From: Sphingomonas_Q fennica_A
GTDB lineage: Bacteria; Pseudomonadota; Alphaproteobacteria; Sphingomonadales; Sphingomonadaceae
Length of the DNA stretch: 64,000 nucleotides
NCBI GenBank assembly: GCA_036946415.1
Contig: JAQIJD010000013.1
Span: 13,560-77,559, forward strand
Reading direction: 5' to 3'
Position numbers and translations under genes: made by a program. The notes under the pieces are model-generated. The model was not told the DNA's origin. It made no database searches and saw only the letters and a list, made by a program, of their open reading frames with translations. This document shows, piece after piece, positions 1-7,633 of this stretch. The number at the start of each line of letters is the position of its first letter. The first letter of the stretch is position 1.

Positions 1-1379
1 GGCACGTTGGCACGGCGCGCGTCCGGCGCGTCCGCGTCCAGCACCGTCGGCAGATAGACCAGCAGCAGCACCTCCGCCGGCCCGTCGCCCCGCACCGCAT
101 CGCGCAGCGCGGCGGTCGAGGCCGCCAGCAGCGCCCCCGCCCGATCGAGCAAGGCCTTGGCCGCCGCCGTCTGCGCCCCCCGCACGTCGGCGATTACCGG
201 CATGTCGGGGCCGAGCGCCGCCCGCGCCGCATCGTCGTAGAGGCAGATCGCCCCGTCCGCCGGCCGCACCCACCACCACGGCTCGCCGATCTGGAACCGC
301 ACCGGCAGCCCCGCCTCCCGCGCCAGCCCCGCAAAGGCGCGCGCCACGGTCCGCAGATAAGCCATCGCCGCCCCGCTCGCGGGGGACAACAGCGCCGAGG
401 GCGGGTCCCATCCGGTCAGCCCCGCCGCCCCGTCATGCGCGCGCTGCTTCCACGCCTGCGGGCAATGCCGGTCGAGCAATTCGTAGGACAGCGACAGGAT
501 CGGCCGGAACCCGAGCGGCCTCGCCCGCGCCAGGAAGTCCCGGTGCCAGCCCGCGCACGGCGCGTTCAGCGCACCCCCCGCCGCCGCCGCCAGCAGCCCG
601 CCGTTGAGCCGGAAATAATGGCTCATCCCGACATAATGGACGATCGACCCGCGATAGCCGAGGTGCAGGATCTGCCGCAGCACCCGCGCCGGCGTCAGGT
701 GATAGAGGTCGTCATAGCCGGTGGCGATGTGCAGGCCGTGCTCGGGCACCAGCGCCTCGCCGATCGCCAGCACCGCGCCCGATCCGGTGCAGGCGATGTC
801 GGTCAGTTCCACCCAGCCTTCGGCCGGCGCATCAAGCGGCGCATCCGCCCGCGCATAGCCCGGCGCCACCAGCGAGACGAACATCCGGTCGACGTCCCCC
901 GCCCACACCGGGTCCGCCTCGCCCGGCAGCAGGAACCCGCCCGCAACGTCGCCGAAGTCGATCGAGACGACGGCATCCTCCGGCGTCCCCGCCGCATAAT
1001 TCCACAGCCTGACATACCAGGCGCGCGGGTTGCCCGCCGCATCCCGCCCCTCGATCGTCAGCGTCGGGCCGTCCACCGCATCCAGCGCCCGCACGCCCGC
1101 CGATCGCCAGCGGAAGGAAAGCCGGCAGCGGCGGAAGTCGCGGTCCGTCTCATAGGCCAGCAACGGATGATCGTGCCGGTCCGCGGTCTCCCAGATCAGC
1201 CCCGCCAGATCGTCCTGCCGGTAGAAGGTCGCCGCCACCCGCAGCGCGTGGGGGCCGGTGGTCGTCACCGCCGCCATCATCGGCCGCGGGAAGTTCACCG
1301 TCCAGTAAGCGGGGTCGAAGCGATGGATCGTCCCCGTCCGCACGACCGCCTCGTCGCGCGCCACCAGTCGCCAGCCCAT
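1..1379 (-). CDS. GTA/phage tail protein with TIM-barrel region (partial, runs off left edge)
   Basis: The frame is open from an ATG at 1379 to the window edge, so the C-terminus is missing. The first ~150 residues carry the pattern FDPAYWTVNFPRPMMAAV and a beta-rich region. Further on, a glycosidase-like TIM-barrel segment reads RPILSLSYELLD, IGEPWWW and MPVIADVRG. This matches the large tail proteins of sphingomonad GTA-like clusters that I know as 'non-contractile tail sheath' TIM-barrel proteins. The role is inferred to be a structural tail protein. The ATG directly follows the tape-measure stop codon (TAG at 1382-1380), which indicates co-translation. The exact family name is from memory; a distal-tail/megatron-type protein is the alternative. 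Confidence 0.6.
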   Translation of the reverse strand, partial: MGWRLVARDEAVVRTGTIHRFDPAYWTVNFPRPMMAAVTTTGPHALRVAATFYRQDDLAGLIWETADRHDHPLLAYETDRDFRRCRLSFRWRSAGVRALDAVDGPTLTIEGRDAAGNPRAWYVRLWNYAAGTPEDAVVSIDFGDVAGGFLLPGEADPVWAGDVDRMFVSLVAPGYARADAPLDAPAEGWVELTDIACTGSGAVLAIGEALVPEHGLHIATGYDDLYHLTPARVLRQILHLGYRGSIVHYVGMSHYFRLNGGLLAAAAGGALNAPCAGWHRDFLARARPLGFRPILSLSYELLDRHCPQAWKQRAHDGAAGLTGWDPPSALLSPASGAAMAYLRTVARAFAGLAREAGLPVRFQIGEPWWWVRPADGAICLYDDAARAALGPDMPVIADVRGAQTAAAKALLDRAGALLAASTAALRDAVRGDGPAEVLLLVYLPTVLDADAPDARRANV

Positions 1380-1952
1380 CTACGCCTCCGTCTCGCGGAT
1401 CGCCCGCGCCACCGCCCGCGCCACCTGCCGCGCCGACCGGCCGAGCGCCTGCGGCCGATCCTCCCCCGCCCCGTCGATGCGGATCGCCACGCGCACGTCG
1501 CGCGGGCCGCCGCCGCCGCCCCTCTCGATTCGCCCGCTCGCGGTCGGCACGAACAGCTCCGGCCCGCGCTCGCCGACAAGATAGGCCGCCCCCGGCGAGA
1601 CCGGCCCGCCCGTCGCCCGCCCCGGCAGGCCGAAGGCCCCGCCCAGCACGGCCGTCGCCACCCGCCCCAGCCCGCCGCCGCCGCCGCCCAGCCCGTCCCG
1701 CACCGCCGCCCGGCCGATATCCGCCAGCACCGCCAGCGCCACCCGCTTCAGATCGTCGAAGCCGAACTTGCCGGTGCTGATCGCGCGCGCCAGCGCCGCC
1801 TCCACCGCCCGCCCGGCGCGCACCGCCCCCTCGCCGAGCCCGCTCTCCAGCGTGCCGCGCAGCACGCGCACATCCTCGGCGAACCGCCCGGTATCGGCCC
1901 GCACGCCGATCACCAGCCGCTCGATCTCCTCGTCGCCATATCCCTCGGCCAT
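1380..1952 (-). CDS. short phage tail tape measure protein (GTA gp11-like)
   Basis: 190 aa. Tape measure proteins set tail length and sit inside the tail tube. This one is very short, as in GTAs, with an N-terminal alpha-helical part (EEIERLVIGVRADTGRFAEDV), a central Ala/Gly-rich stretch and a C-terminal region reading YLVGERGPELFVP, a signature common in tape measure C-termini. Start chosen at MAEGYGDEE because a GGAGGAG ribosome site lies just upstream. A longer frame exists but reads through the repeat block at 1953-2404. It lies between the tail-assembly chaperone and the TIM-barrel tail protein, which is the expected position. Confidence 0.8.
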   Translation of the reverse strand: MAEGYGDEEIERLVIGVRADTGRFAEDVRVLRGTLESGLGEGAVRAGRAVEAALARAISTGKFGFDDLKRVALAVLADIGRAAVRDGLGGGGGGLGRVATAVLGGAFGLPGRATGGPVSPGAAYLVGERGPELFVPTASGRIERGGGGGPRDVRVAIRIDGAGEDRPQALGRSARQVARAVARAIRETEA

Positions 1953-2404
1953 CGGTCCATTCTCCTCCGCCAAGCGCTCTCGAAGCCGTCCCCTGTGAGG
2001 GGCGGGGTGCACGCCGCCGCACCTGCCAAAGCCCTCCCCTGAAAGGGGAGGGTTGGGTGGGGTTCGCCACGGCCGGCGCCAGTCCCGCGCAGGGAGGAAC
2101 CCCGCCCTCGACCCCTCCCCTTTTGGGGGCGGGATGCACGTCGCGGCACCAGCCCAAGCCATCCCCCGGCAGAAGAAGGTCGGGCGGGGCTCTCCGCTGC
2201 CGGTGTCAGTTCCCCACCGAGAGGAACCCCTCCCCCAGCCCCTCCCCTTTCAGGGGCGGGGAGCAGGCCACGGCACCCGTCAAAGCCCTCCCCTGATAGG
2301 GGAGGGTTGGGTGGGGTTCGCCCCGGCCGGCGCCACGTTTGCCGCCGATAGCCCCCCCACCCCCTTTCGGGGGCCGGAACACGCGTCGGCCAAAACCCCG
2401 CGCC
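1953..2404. repeat. repeat-filled gap inside the GTA cluster
   Basis: No convincing gene. The gap is built of short palindromes of the form CTCCCCTGAAAGGGGAGG followed by GGTTGGGTGGGGTTCG. Two ~50-bp copies at 2031-2080 and 2285-2334 are nearly identical (gaaagg versus gatagg at the core), 254 bp apart. Between them lie inverted variants around 2101-2120 and 2230-2260. The same family recurs at 8865-8968 and 63814-63853. The insertion separates tape measure from tail chaperone, genes that are normally adjacent. Confidence 0.75.
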
Positions 2405-2608
2405 TCACCCGTCGGGATGTTCCGCCAGCAGCCGGCGCAGATCGTCCGCGCACGCCGGCGCCGCCGCGCCCGGCCCCGCCAGCGCCGTCAGCACCGCCGC
2501 CAGCTCGGCCGGGGTCGCGCGCCAGAAATCGTCGGGCCGCCACCCCGCCACCGCCCCCGCCACCCCCGCCAGCCGCGCGGCCGAGGCAGCGAACGTCGCG
2601 TCGCTCAC
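2405..2608 (-). CDS. phage tail assembly chaperone (GTA gp10.1-like, short)
   Basis: 67 aa, starting with GTG at 2608. This GTG overlaps the stop of the preceding gene as GTGA, the coupling used throughout the cluster. The protein carries the GWRPDDFWRATPAEL motif typical of the short Rcc01693-type tail assembly chaperones of GTAs, which act with the tape measure during tail assembly. It is too short to be seen as a clean ATG frame; a 183-residue ATG-started frame over the same stretch is not real upstream of residue 117. Confidence 0.75.
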   Translation of the reverse strand: MSDATFAASAARLAGVAGAVAGWRPDDFWRATPAELAAVLTALAGPGAAAPACADDLRRLLAEHPDG

Positions 2609-2916
2609 CGCCCGGCGAGAATCTGGTGCAACAGCCCGCGCAGCACCGGCGCGGCGCGGGCGAGGCCGCCTTCCGCCACCGCCTCGCCCAGCCGATCGCG
2701 CGTCAGCGCCTGCGGCGCGTCGTGGCGGCAATGCCAGAACAGGCCGACCATCTCGGAAAGCGCCAGCCCCCCGCCCGTCGCCCGCTCGACCAGCGCGAAC
2801 AGCGGCCCCAGTTCCGCCTCCGCCGCCACCAGCGCCTGAAAGGTCGGCCGCAGCACCAGCGGCACGCCCGCCACCGAAAGCTCCGCCTCCCCGCGCACCG
2901 GGTTGGCGCCGCTCAT
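2605..2916 (-). CDS. GTA TAM-family tail protein (gp10-like)
   Basis: 103 aa. Recognised as the small protein following the major tail protein in GTA clusters (gene transfer agent family/TAC_11 type), thought to be an assembly chaperone rather than a virion part. The motif LRPTFQALVAAEAELGPLFAL fits the family. Start at MSGANP overlaps the major tail protein stop as ATGA, and its own stop overlaps the next GTG. Confidence 0.75.
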   Translation of the reverse strand: MSGANPVRGEAELSVAGVPLVLRPTFQALVAAEAELGPLFALVERATGGGLALSEMVGLFWHCRHDAPQALTRDRLGEAVAEGGLARAAPVLRGLLHQILAGR

Positions 2917-3326
2917 GCCGGCACCACCGGGCCGCTGCTCTCCAGCGCCAGCGCATAGGATCGCTCGCCGTTGAAATCGCCGCTGTAATCCAGCCGCGTG
3001 ATGAGGAAGCGGCCGCGCAACCGCTCGCCGCCCTCGAAGCTCAGCTCGTAATCGTCGATCAGCCCGGCCAGCGCATTGGCCTTCAGCCGCACCTCCGCCG
3101 CCGATCCCGTGAACACCCCCGCCGCCGAGACGGAGACGGAACGCACCCCGGCGCCCGACAGCAATTCGCGCCACCCGCCCGATGCCTTGCTGGTCACGGT
3201 CACGCCCTCGCCGTTGACCGACATCTGCGTCGTCCGCATCCCCGCCACCGTCTGGTAGGCGGGGGTCGCCGCCCCGTCGCCGACCTTCAGCAGGAATGCG
3301 CTGCCCTTCTCCACGCCCATCGTCAT
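2913..3326 (-). CDS. phage major tail protein, TP901-1 family (GTA gp9-like)
   Basis: 137 aa, the tail tube subunit. The N-terminus KGSAFLLKVGDG and the pattern VTVTSKASGGWRELL are typical of the TP901-1 major tail protein family of GTAs. Length agrees with the family (~135 aa). Start taken at MTMGVEKG because this ATG overlaps the upstream stop (ATGA at 3326-3323); a second ATG lies 6 nt downstream. The C-terminal half is beta-rich, as expected for a tube fold. Confidence 0.85.
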   Translation of the reverse strand: MTMGVEKGSAFLLKVGDGAATPAYQTVAGMRTTQMSVNGEGVTVTSKASGGWRELLSGAGVRSVSVSAAGVFTGSAAEVRLKANALAGLIDDYELSFEGGERLRGRFLITRLDYSGDFNGERSYALALESSGPVVPA

Positions 3327-3721
3327 GCCTCCGTCTGTTCCGCCGTCCGGATCCTGAATTCGATCAGCCCCGCCCATGGCCCCCGCGCCGTCCGCGCCAC
3401 TCGCTGGCGCAGGAACACCAGGCTGGCGATGCGATGCCCCGGCAGCGCCTGCGGGATCGCCTCGATCGCGGTCACGCTGCGCGCGATCAGCCCGTGCAGC
3501 CGCGCGGCGGACGTGCCGTCATCCGCCAGCCGGATGGCCAGCCGATGCTCGCGCCCGCGCCCCGTCTTGCTGCTCCAGTCGCCCGACTGGCCATCGTCGA
3601 TCGCCACATAGGGGCAGGCCGCGCGCGCCGGCGGCCCGTCGAACACGCCGCTCACGTCGCCGCCCAGCGCCGCCCGAAGCGCCGCGACCACCGCCGCCTG
3701 CACCGCCATTTCCGCGCTCAT
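3323..3721 (-). CDS. DUF3168 family tail completion protein (GTA gp8-like)
   Basis: 132 aa. DUF3168 proteins join head and tail (tail terminator type). The N-terminus MAVQAAVVAALRAALGGDV and the region ACPYVAIDDGQSGDWSSKTGRGREH are characteristic. Start at MSAEMAV overlaps the stop of the 35-aa mini-gene upstream as ATGA. A longer frame starting MEGGA is less likely because it reads into the duplicated segment. Confidence 0.85.
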   Translation of the reverse strand: MSAEMAVQAAVVAALRAALGGDVSGVFDGPPARAACPYVAIDDGQSGDWSSKTGRGREHRLAIRLADDGTSAARLHGLIARSVTAIEAIPQALPGHRIASLVFLRQRVARTARGPWAGLIEFRIRTAEQTEA

Positions 3722-3825
3722 CGCACCGCCCTCCACCCGATCGCCGCCAGCGCCGGATCGGTCGCGGCGCGCTCGCGGCCCAGCGCCGCGCGCAGCGCCG
3801 CCTGCACCGTCGTCTCCGCAATCAT
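3718..3825 (-). CDS. 35-aa chimeric mini-gene made by a 104-bp tandem duplication
   Basis: ATG at 3825 and TGA at 3720-3718, with 4-nt ATGA overlaps at both ends. The first half (AETTVQAALRAALG) copies the N-terminus of the DUF3168 protein. The second half (ATDPALAAIGWRAVR) copies the C-terminus of the 59-aa protein upstream. The DNA shows a 104-bp direct repeat: sequence from 3721 rightward matches that from 3825 rightward with few changes. It probably has no function, or has been kept because it preserves translational coupling. Confidence 0.6.
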   Translation of the reverse strand: MIAETTVQAALRAALGRERAATDPALAAIGWRAVR

Positions 3826-4001
3826 CGCACCGCCCCCCACCCGATCGCCGCCAGCGCCGGATCGGTCACGGCGCGCTCGCGCAGCGCCACGCCCGCCAGC
3901 GTCACCCGCCCGCCCTCGGCGGTCGCCGTCACGCCGTCCGGAAAAGGCATCGCCGCGATCGTCCGCGCGATCGCCGCCACCCGCCGCTCCGCCGCCCTCA
4001 C
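3822..4001 (-). CDS. 59-aa small protein between head-tail adaptor and DUF3168 genes
   Basis: GTG start at 4001 overlaps the adaptor stop as GTGA; the stop overlaps the next ATG. No family recognised with certainty. The centre reads MPFPDGVTATAEGGRVTLAGVALRERAV, a compact amphipathic/beta pattern. Coupling on both sides and the shared C-terminus with the duplicated mini-gene support that it is translated. Possibly a lineage-specific small GTA component. Confidence 0.6.
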   Translation of the reverse strand: MRAAERRVAAIARTIAAMPFPDGVTATAEGGRVTLAGVALRERAVTDPALAAIGWGAVR

Positions 4002-4276
4002 GGCCGTTCCTCCGCGCGCACCAGCAGCCGGTCTGGCAGCGCCGGATCCGCGATCACCTCGGTCACGATCAGGTCGCCCGCGCGCCAGCCCGGCGCGATG
4101 GCGCTTGGGGTGCGCAGCACGATCCGCCACCGGCCGCCCCCGTCGGGGATCGGCCGCGCCCAGATCAGCCCCGCCGCGATCCAGCCGCCGCCGGCACTGC
4201 CGATCGCGTCGCGCGCCGGATCGGGGCGCCAGAGCGGCAGCCGCGTACCGATCCGCCCGGCCAGCGCCCGGCTCAT
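3998..4276 (-). CDS. phage head-tail adaptor protein (GTA gp7-like)
   Basis: 92 aa. The sequence GRWRIVLRTPSAIAPGWRAGDLI and the C-terminal LLVRAEERP fit the short head-completion/adaptor proteins that follow the connector in GTAs. The ATG at 4276 would overlap the connector stop as ATGA once the second one-base insertion in the connector is removed. As read, the connector 3' end runs in frame into this gene. Confidence 0.65.
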   Translation of the reverse strand: MSRALAGRIGTRLPLWRPDPARDAIGSAGGGWIAAGLIWARPIPDGGGRWRIVLRTPSAIAPGWRAGDLIVTEVIADPALPDRLLVRAEERP

Positions 4277-4805
4277 GCCGCACCCCCCGATCCGCATCCG
4301 CCGATAGGGCTGCCACGCCGCACGCACCGGGTGCGGCAGCCCCTCCCCCTCCACCTCGTCGCGATAGGTGTGGAGGTGCGCCACGTAGCGCACGATCCCC
4401 TGCGCCAGCGCCGCCGGCACGTCGGCCGCCGTCTCCGCCATGCCCGCGCGATAGGTGACCGCGATCCGCTGCGGCCCGCGCACCGTCACGCGGACGAGGC
4501 CGCTGCCCCCCTCGCCGATGTCGATGGCATGGTCGTTCACCCCCAGCGGCCGGCGCACCCCCGCCCGCCGCCACTTCCGCCACGCCCGTGATCGCCGTCA
4601 CCGGCGCCTCGGCCAGCCGCTGCCACCAGCCGGTGACGGGCATCTCCTCCTCGATCGTCCGCGCCATCACCAGCCGGCCGAGATATCGGTCGCACGCCCC
4701 CGTCGCCGCGGCGATCAGATGGTGCAGCAGCTCGTCCTCGCCCCCGTCCCCGATCCGCAGATAGGCCTTTACCGTGGCCAGCGTCACCGCCTCGCTCACA
4801 CGCAT
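4273..4805 (-). pseudogene. head-tail connector (phiE125 gp8/GTA gp6-like), two +1 frame breaks
   Basis: The N-terminus MRVSEAVTLATVKAYLRIGD is the usual connector start and forms the portal-side ring between head and tail. The frame is broken at a five-C run (plus-strand 4558-4562) and again at a six-C run (4283-4288). Removing one base at each gives a continuous 176-aa protein. It passes through VRRPLGVNDHAIDIG and PYRRMRIGG, then ends in an ATGA overlap with the adaptor. Both breaks are insertions, so a sequencing artefact is more likely than decay. A GGGGGAG ribosome site precedes the ATG; 155 bp separate it from the capsid gene. Confidence 0.8.
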
Positions 4806-4960
4806 CTCCCCCGCCCATCAGGAAACACTCCGCCGGGATCGCCCGGCGGAGGTCTTGCCGTCCGCCCGCGGCACCGGCCCGCGCCCCCGGCCGTCCGCCC
4901 TGCCATGGCTATGCTGTGGGCGGTCGGGTGCGGGTGCGGGCCGGTGCCGCTTGGCCGACG

Positions 4961-6073
4961 TCAGCTGGCCGAAAAGCGCATCAGCTTGATCGCCTCGCTG
5001 TTGGCGACGGCGCCGCCCACCCGCCGCGTCGCGTAGAAGTGGACGAAGGGCTTGCGCGTATAGGGATCGCGCAGGATCTGCGTCTCGGCGCGCTCGGCGA
5101 TCAGATAGCCGGCGCGGAAGTTGCCGAACGCGATCGACAGGCTGTTCGCGGCGATGTCGGGCATGTCCTCCGCCTCGACCAGCGGATAGCCGAGCAAAGT
5201 GTCGGGCTGGCCCGCCACCAGCCCCGGCTGCCACAGGAAGGCGCCGTCCGCGGTCTTGAACTTGCGGATCGCGCTCGCCGTCGCACTGTTCATCACGAAG
5301 CTCGCGCCCTGCCGGTAGGGGCTCTTCAGGCTCTGGACGAGGTCGATCAGCCGGTCCTGCGGGTTGCTGGCGGCAAAGCCCCCGGCCGCCCCCGATGCCA
5401 CCACCTGCAACGTGCCGAAGGTGCGTGCGCCGTCACCCTCGGTCGTCACCGGATAGGTCAGGAAGCCCTTGGGCCGGTTGGTGCCGTTGCCCGTCACGAA
5501 CGCCTGCCCCTCGGCGCGGGCGAATTCGCGCGCGATCTCGTCGGCCAGCCACGCCTCCAGGTCGAACGCCGCATCGTCCAGCATCGCTTGGCTGGCAGCG
5601 GGGTTGGCATACAGCTCGCCGGAGGGCGGCGCGATCTCGCGGAACACGGGCGTCGCGGTCTCGGGCCGTGCGTCGGTCTCCCCCGCCCAGCCGGCCGGCG
5701 TGCCGCCGGTGGTGACGAGCCGGCGATAGCCCGCCGTCCCCACCTGCACCACATTGGCGATGGCGCGGATCGGGCTGATCGCGGCCATCGTCGCCTGGAT
5801 CGTCCCGTCGATCTCGCGCGGGATCGCATAGCCGCCCGCCTCGCCGCTCGTCCCGGCCACGCTCTTGCGCTCGATCCCGCCCTCGCGGCCCTGCCGCAGA
5901 TAGTCGTTGACGAACGCCTGCACCGCATGGGGCCGCCCCGCCTTGGCGCCGTCAAGCACGGGCCGCCCCGCCGCCACCGCGCCCGCATCGATCCGGCGGC
6001 GCAGTTCCGCCACCTCCTCGGTCAGCGCCACCGCATCGAAGCTCGCCGCCAGCGTATCGATCACTTCCGTCAT
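4961..6073 (-). CDS. phage major capsid protein, HK97 family (GTA gp5-like)
   Basis: 370 aa. The N-terminal helical region (residues ~1-60) is a scaffold-like segment removed in HK97-type capsids. The mature part starts near RKSVAGTSGEAGGYAIP, where protease cleavage is expected. Further conserved blocks are TGNGTNRPKGFLTY, FVMNSATASAIRKFK and GYPLVEAEDMP. ATG at 6073 overlaps the protease stop (ATGA) and has a GGAGG site. Intact and typical in length. Confidence 0.95.
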   Translation of the reverse strand: MTEVIDTLAASFDAVALTEEVAELRRRIDAGAVAAGRPVLDGAKAGRPHAVQAFVNDYLRQGREGGIERKSVAGTSGEAGGYAIPREIDGTIQATMAAISPIRAIANVVQVGTAGYRRLVTTGGTPAGWAGETDARPETATPVFREIAPPSGELYANPAASQAMLDDAAFDLEAWLADEIAREFARAEGQAFVTGNGTNRPKGFLTYPVTTEGDGARTFGTLQVVASGAAGGFAASNPQDRLIDLVQSLKSPYRQGASFVMNSATASAIRKFKTADGAFLWQPGLVAGQPDTLLGYPLVEAEDMPDIAANSLSIAFGNFRAGYLIAERAETQILRDPYTRKPFVHFYATRRVGGAVANSEAIKLMRFSAS

Positions 6074-6480
6074 GCTTGTTCCTCCGTGGTGATTGCATGG
6101 ACCCGCGCGCCCGGCTGCATCGGCAGCGTGACGAGCGAGATTTCGACGAGGTCGAGCGCGCTGAGCATCCGGGGCCGCACCCCCTCCGCACGGCCCACCC
6201 GGTATCCGAAGCTGAGGCCCGTCACCGTGCCGTCCGCCAGCAGCGCCGCCGCCTCGCGCGCCGCGGCGCCCGCGCCCGTCAGCCGCCCGATCACGCGCAG
6301 CCCGCGCTTGTCCTCGCTCAGATGCTCGATCCGCCCGATCGGCCGGGCGGGGTCGTGCTGCCACAGCAGCGGCACCGCGCCCGCCCCCTTGGCCACCGCA
6401 TCGGCGAAGGCGCCCGGCCGCACGATGTCGCCGCCGCGATCGACGCGATCGAACAGCGCCGCATAGCCGGCGAACCTCAT
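6070..6480 (-). CDS. HK97 family prohead protease (GTA gp4-like)
   Basis: 136 aa. Processes the capsid protein during head maturation. Motifs are GYAALFDRVDRGGDIVRPGAF at the N-terminus, LLWQHDP with the conserved His, LSFGYR and LVEISLVTLP with the conserved Glu/Ser region. Start at MRFAGYAA overlaps the stop of the small upstream gene (ATGA). Confidence 0.93.
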   Translation of the reverse strand: MRFAGYAALFDRVDRGGDIVRPGAFADAVAKGAGAVPLLWQHDPARPIGRIEHLSEDKRGLRVIGRLTGAGAAAREAAALLADGTVTGLSFGYRVGRAEGVRPRMLSALDLVEISLVTLPMQPGARVHAITTEEQA

Positions 6481-6782
6481 GGCCGCACCAGATCGGCCAG
6501 CCCCAGCCGCACGGCGAGCCCCGCGAGCAGCAGCGCCAGCGCGATCCGCGTCAGCCACTGCACCACCTCCCGCCCGGCCGATCGCTTCGCGTCGCGCCAC
6601 GCCCCCAGCAGCTCGCGCAATTCGCCCAGATCGGCGCGCGCGCCGGCATCGGCGAGGCCCAGCCGCTCCAGCGCGCGCTGCGCCCCCGCCTCGCTCGCCT
6701 CCGCCGCCAGCGCCGCCAGCGTCGCCCGCGCCGCGCCTTCCGTCTCCGCCTCGGCCATCAGCCGCGCCAGATGCGCCGTCAT
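6477..6782 (-). CDS. DUF6127-type small membrane-anchored GTA protein (gp3.5-like)
   Basis: 101 aa. Lies between portal and protease, where GTA clusters carry a small uncharacterised protein. Residues 1-70 are helical and charged; residues ~75-95 (IALALLLAGLAVRLGLADL) form one predicted membrane segment. An AGAGGAG site precedes the ATG at 6782. The family name is from recall of sphingomonad annotations. Function unknown. Confidence 0.65.
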   Translation of the reverse strand: MTAHLARLMAEAETEGAARATLAALAAEASEAGAQRALERLGLADAGARADLGELRELLGAWRDAKRSAGREVVQWLTRIALALLLAGLAVRLGLADLVRP

Positions 6783-7633
6783 GCCTCGTCTCCTCTGAAA
6801 ATCGCCGCTGCGGACGGTGCGCCCGCAGCCTGCCGCGGCCGATCGGACCGGGCACCCCCGCACCCGATGCGCCGCCGCCGTCGGCACGGGTGCGCCACCG
6901 CATCCGCCCGCCCCGCCACGGGCGAAGCCGATCGCCTCGTCCGCCCGGCGATCCGCCGCCGCAGATAGAATTAGGCACGGCCCGCGCGCGGTGCGCGGCG
7001 CCGCGGACATGGCTGCGACACCGCATCCGCCCGCTCACCACGTCGGCCGCCTCGTCCGCCCCGCCGATCAGCCGCCTCGGATGCCCTTTTTTGTGAGCAG
7101 TTCCCGCAGATCGGGTCAGCGCCCACGCGCGTCAGACGATCGCGTCGGCACCACCCCGCTCGCCGATCCCGATCCTGCCGTGCACCGCGCGGCGCACGGC
7201 TGCGCCCGCTCGCGACAGGCGACCCCGTCGACACCGCCCCGCCCGTCGATCCCGATCATGTCGGGCGTCGGGCCACGCGGCCCGCGATCGCCCCCCACTT
7301 GCGGCAGACGATCGAGCCGGCACCGGTCCCGATCCTGTCGGGCGCCGGGTTGCGCGCTCCGCGCCGCGCACGCACGCGGCAAACGATCGCATCGACACCG
7401 CCCCGCTCGCCGATCCCTTTCCTGTCGGGCGCAGGGTCGCGCCGCCCGCGATTGCCCCCACTCGCGTCAGACGATCGCGTCGGCAGCACCTCACTCGCCG
7501 ATCCCGATCCCGTCGGGCGCCGGGTCGCGCGCGATCCTCGGGCCGGGCGCGACCACCGCAGCGCCCGCCCGCCGCGTCGCACCGTGCGATCCCCCACTCC
7601 GTCGTGGGTTGTGCCGCCCGGCGCGACGGGCCG
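6783..7633. repeat. 851-bp non-coding block with a five-unit imperfect tandem array
   Basis: No supported gene on either strand. At 7131-7548 five units of roughly 75-90 bp begin at about 7131, 7214, 7303, 7378 and 7466. They share CAGACGATCGCGTCGGCACC, then CCGATCCCGATCCTGTCGGG, then a GCCGGGTCGCG-like tail. Upstream of it a longer pair shares CACCGCATCCGCCCGC at about 6897 and 7018. The block sits exactly between the portal and the gp3.5-like gene. Confidence 0.7.

Noticed and set aside
435..2042. 535-aa plus-strand frame across the left end
   Set aside because: It is opposite to the real minus-strand tail genes, is rich in Arg/Pro from GC-rich antisense codons, and has no recognisable domain.
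7131..7548. CRISPR array
   Set aside because: Repeat units are diverged, spacers are not of constant size, there is no leader, and no cas gene lies nearby.
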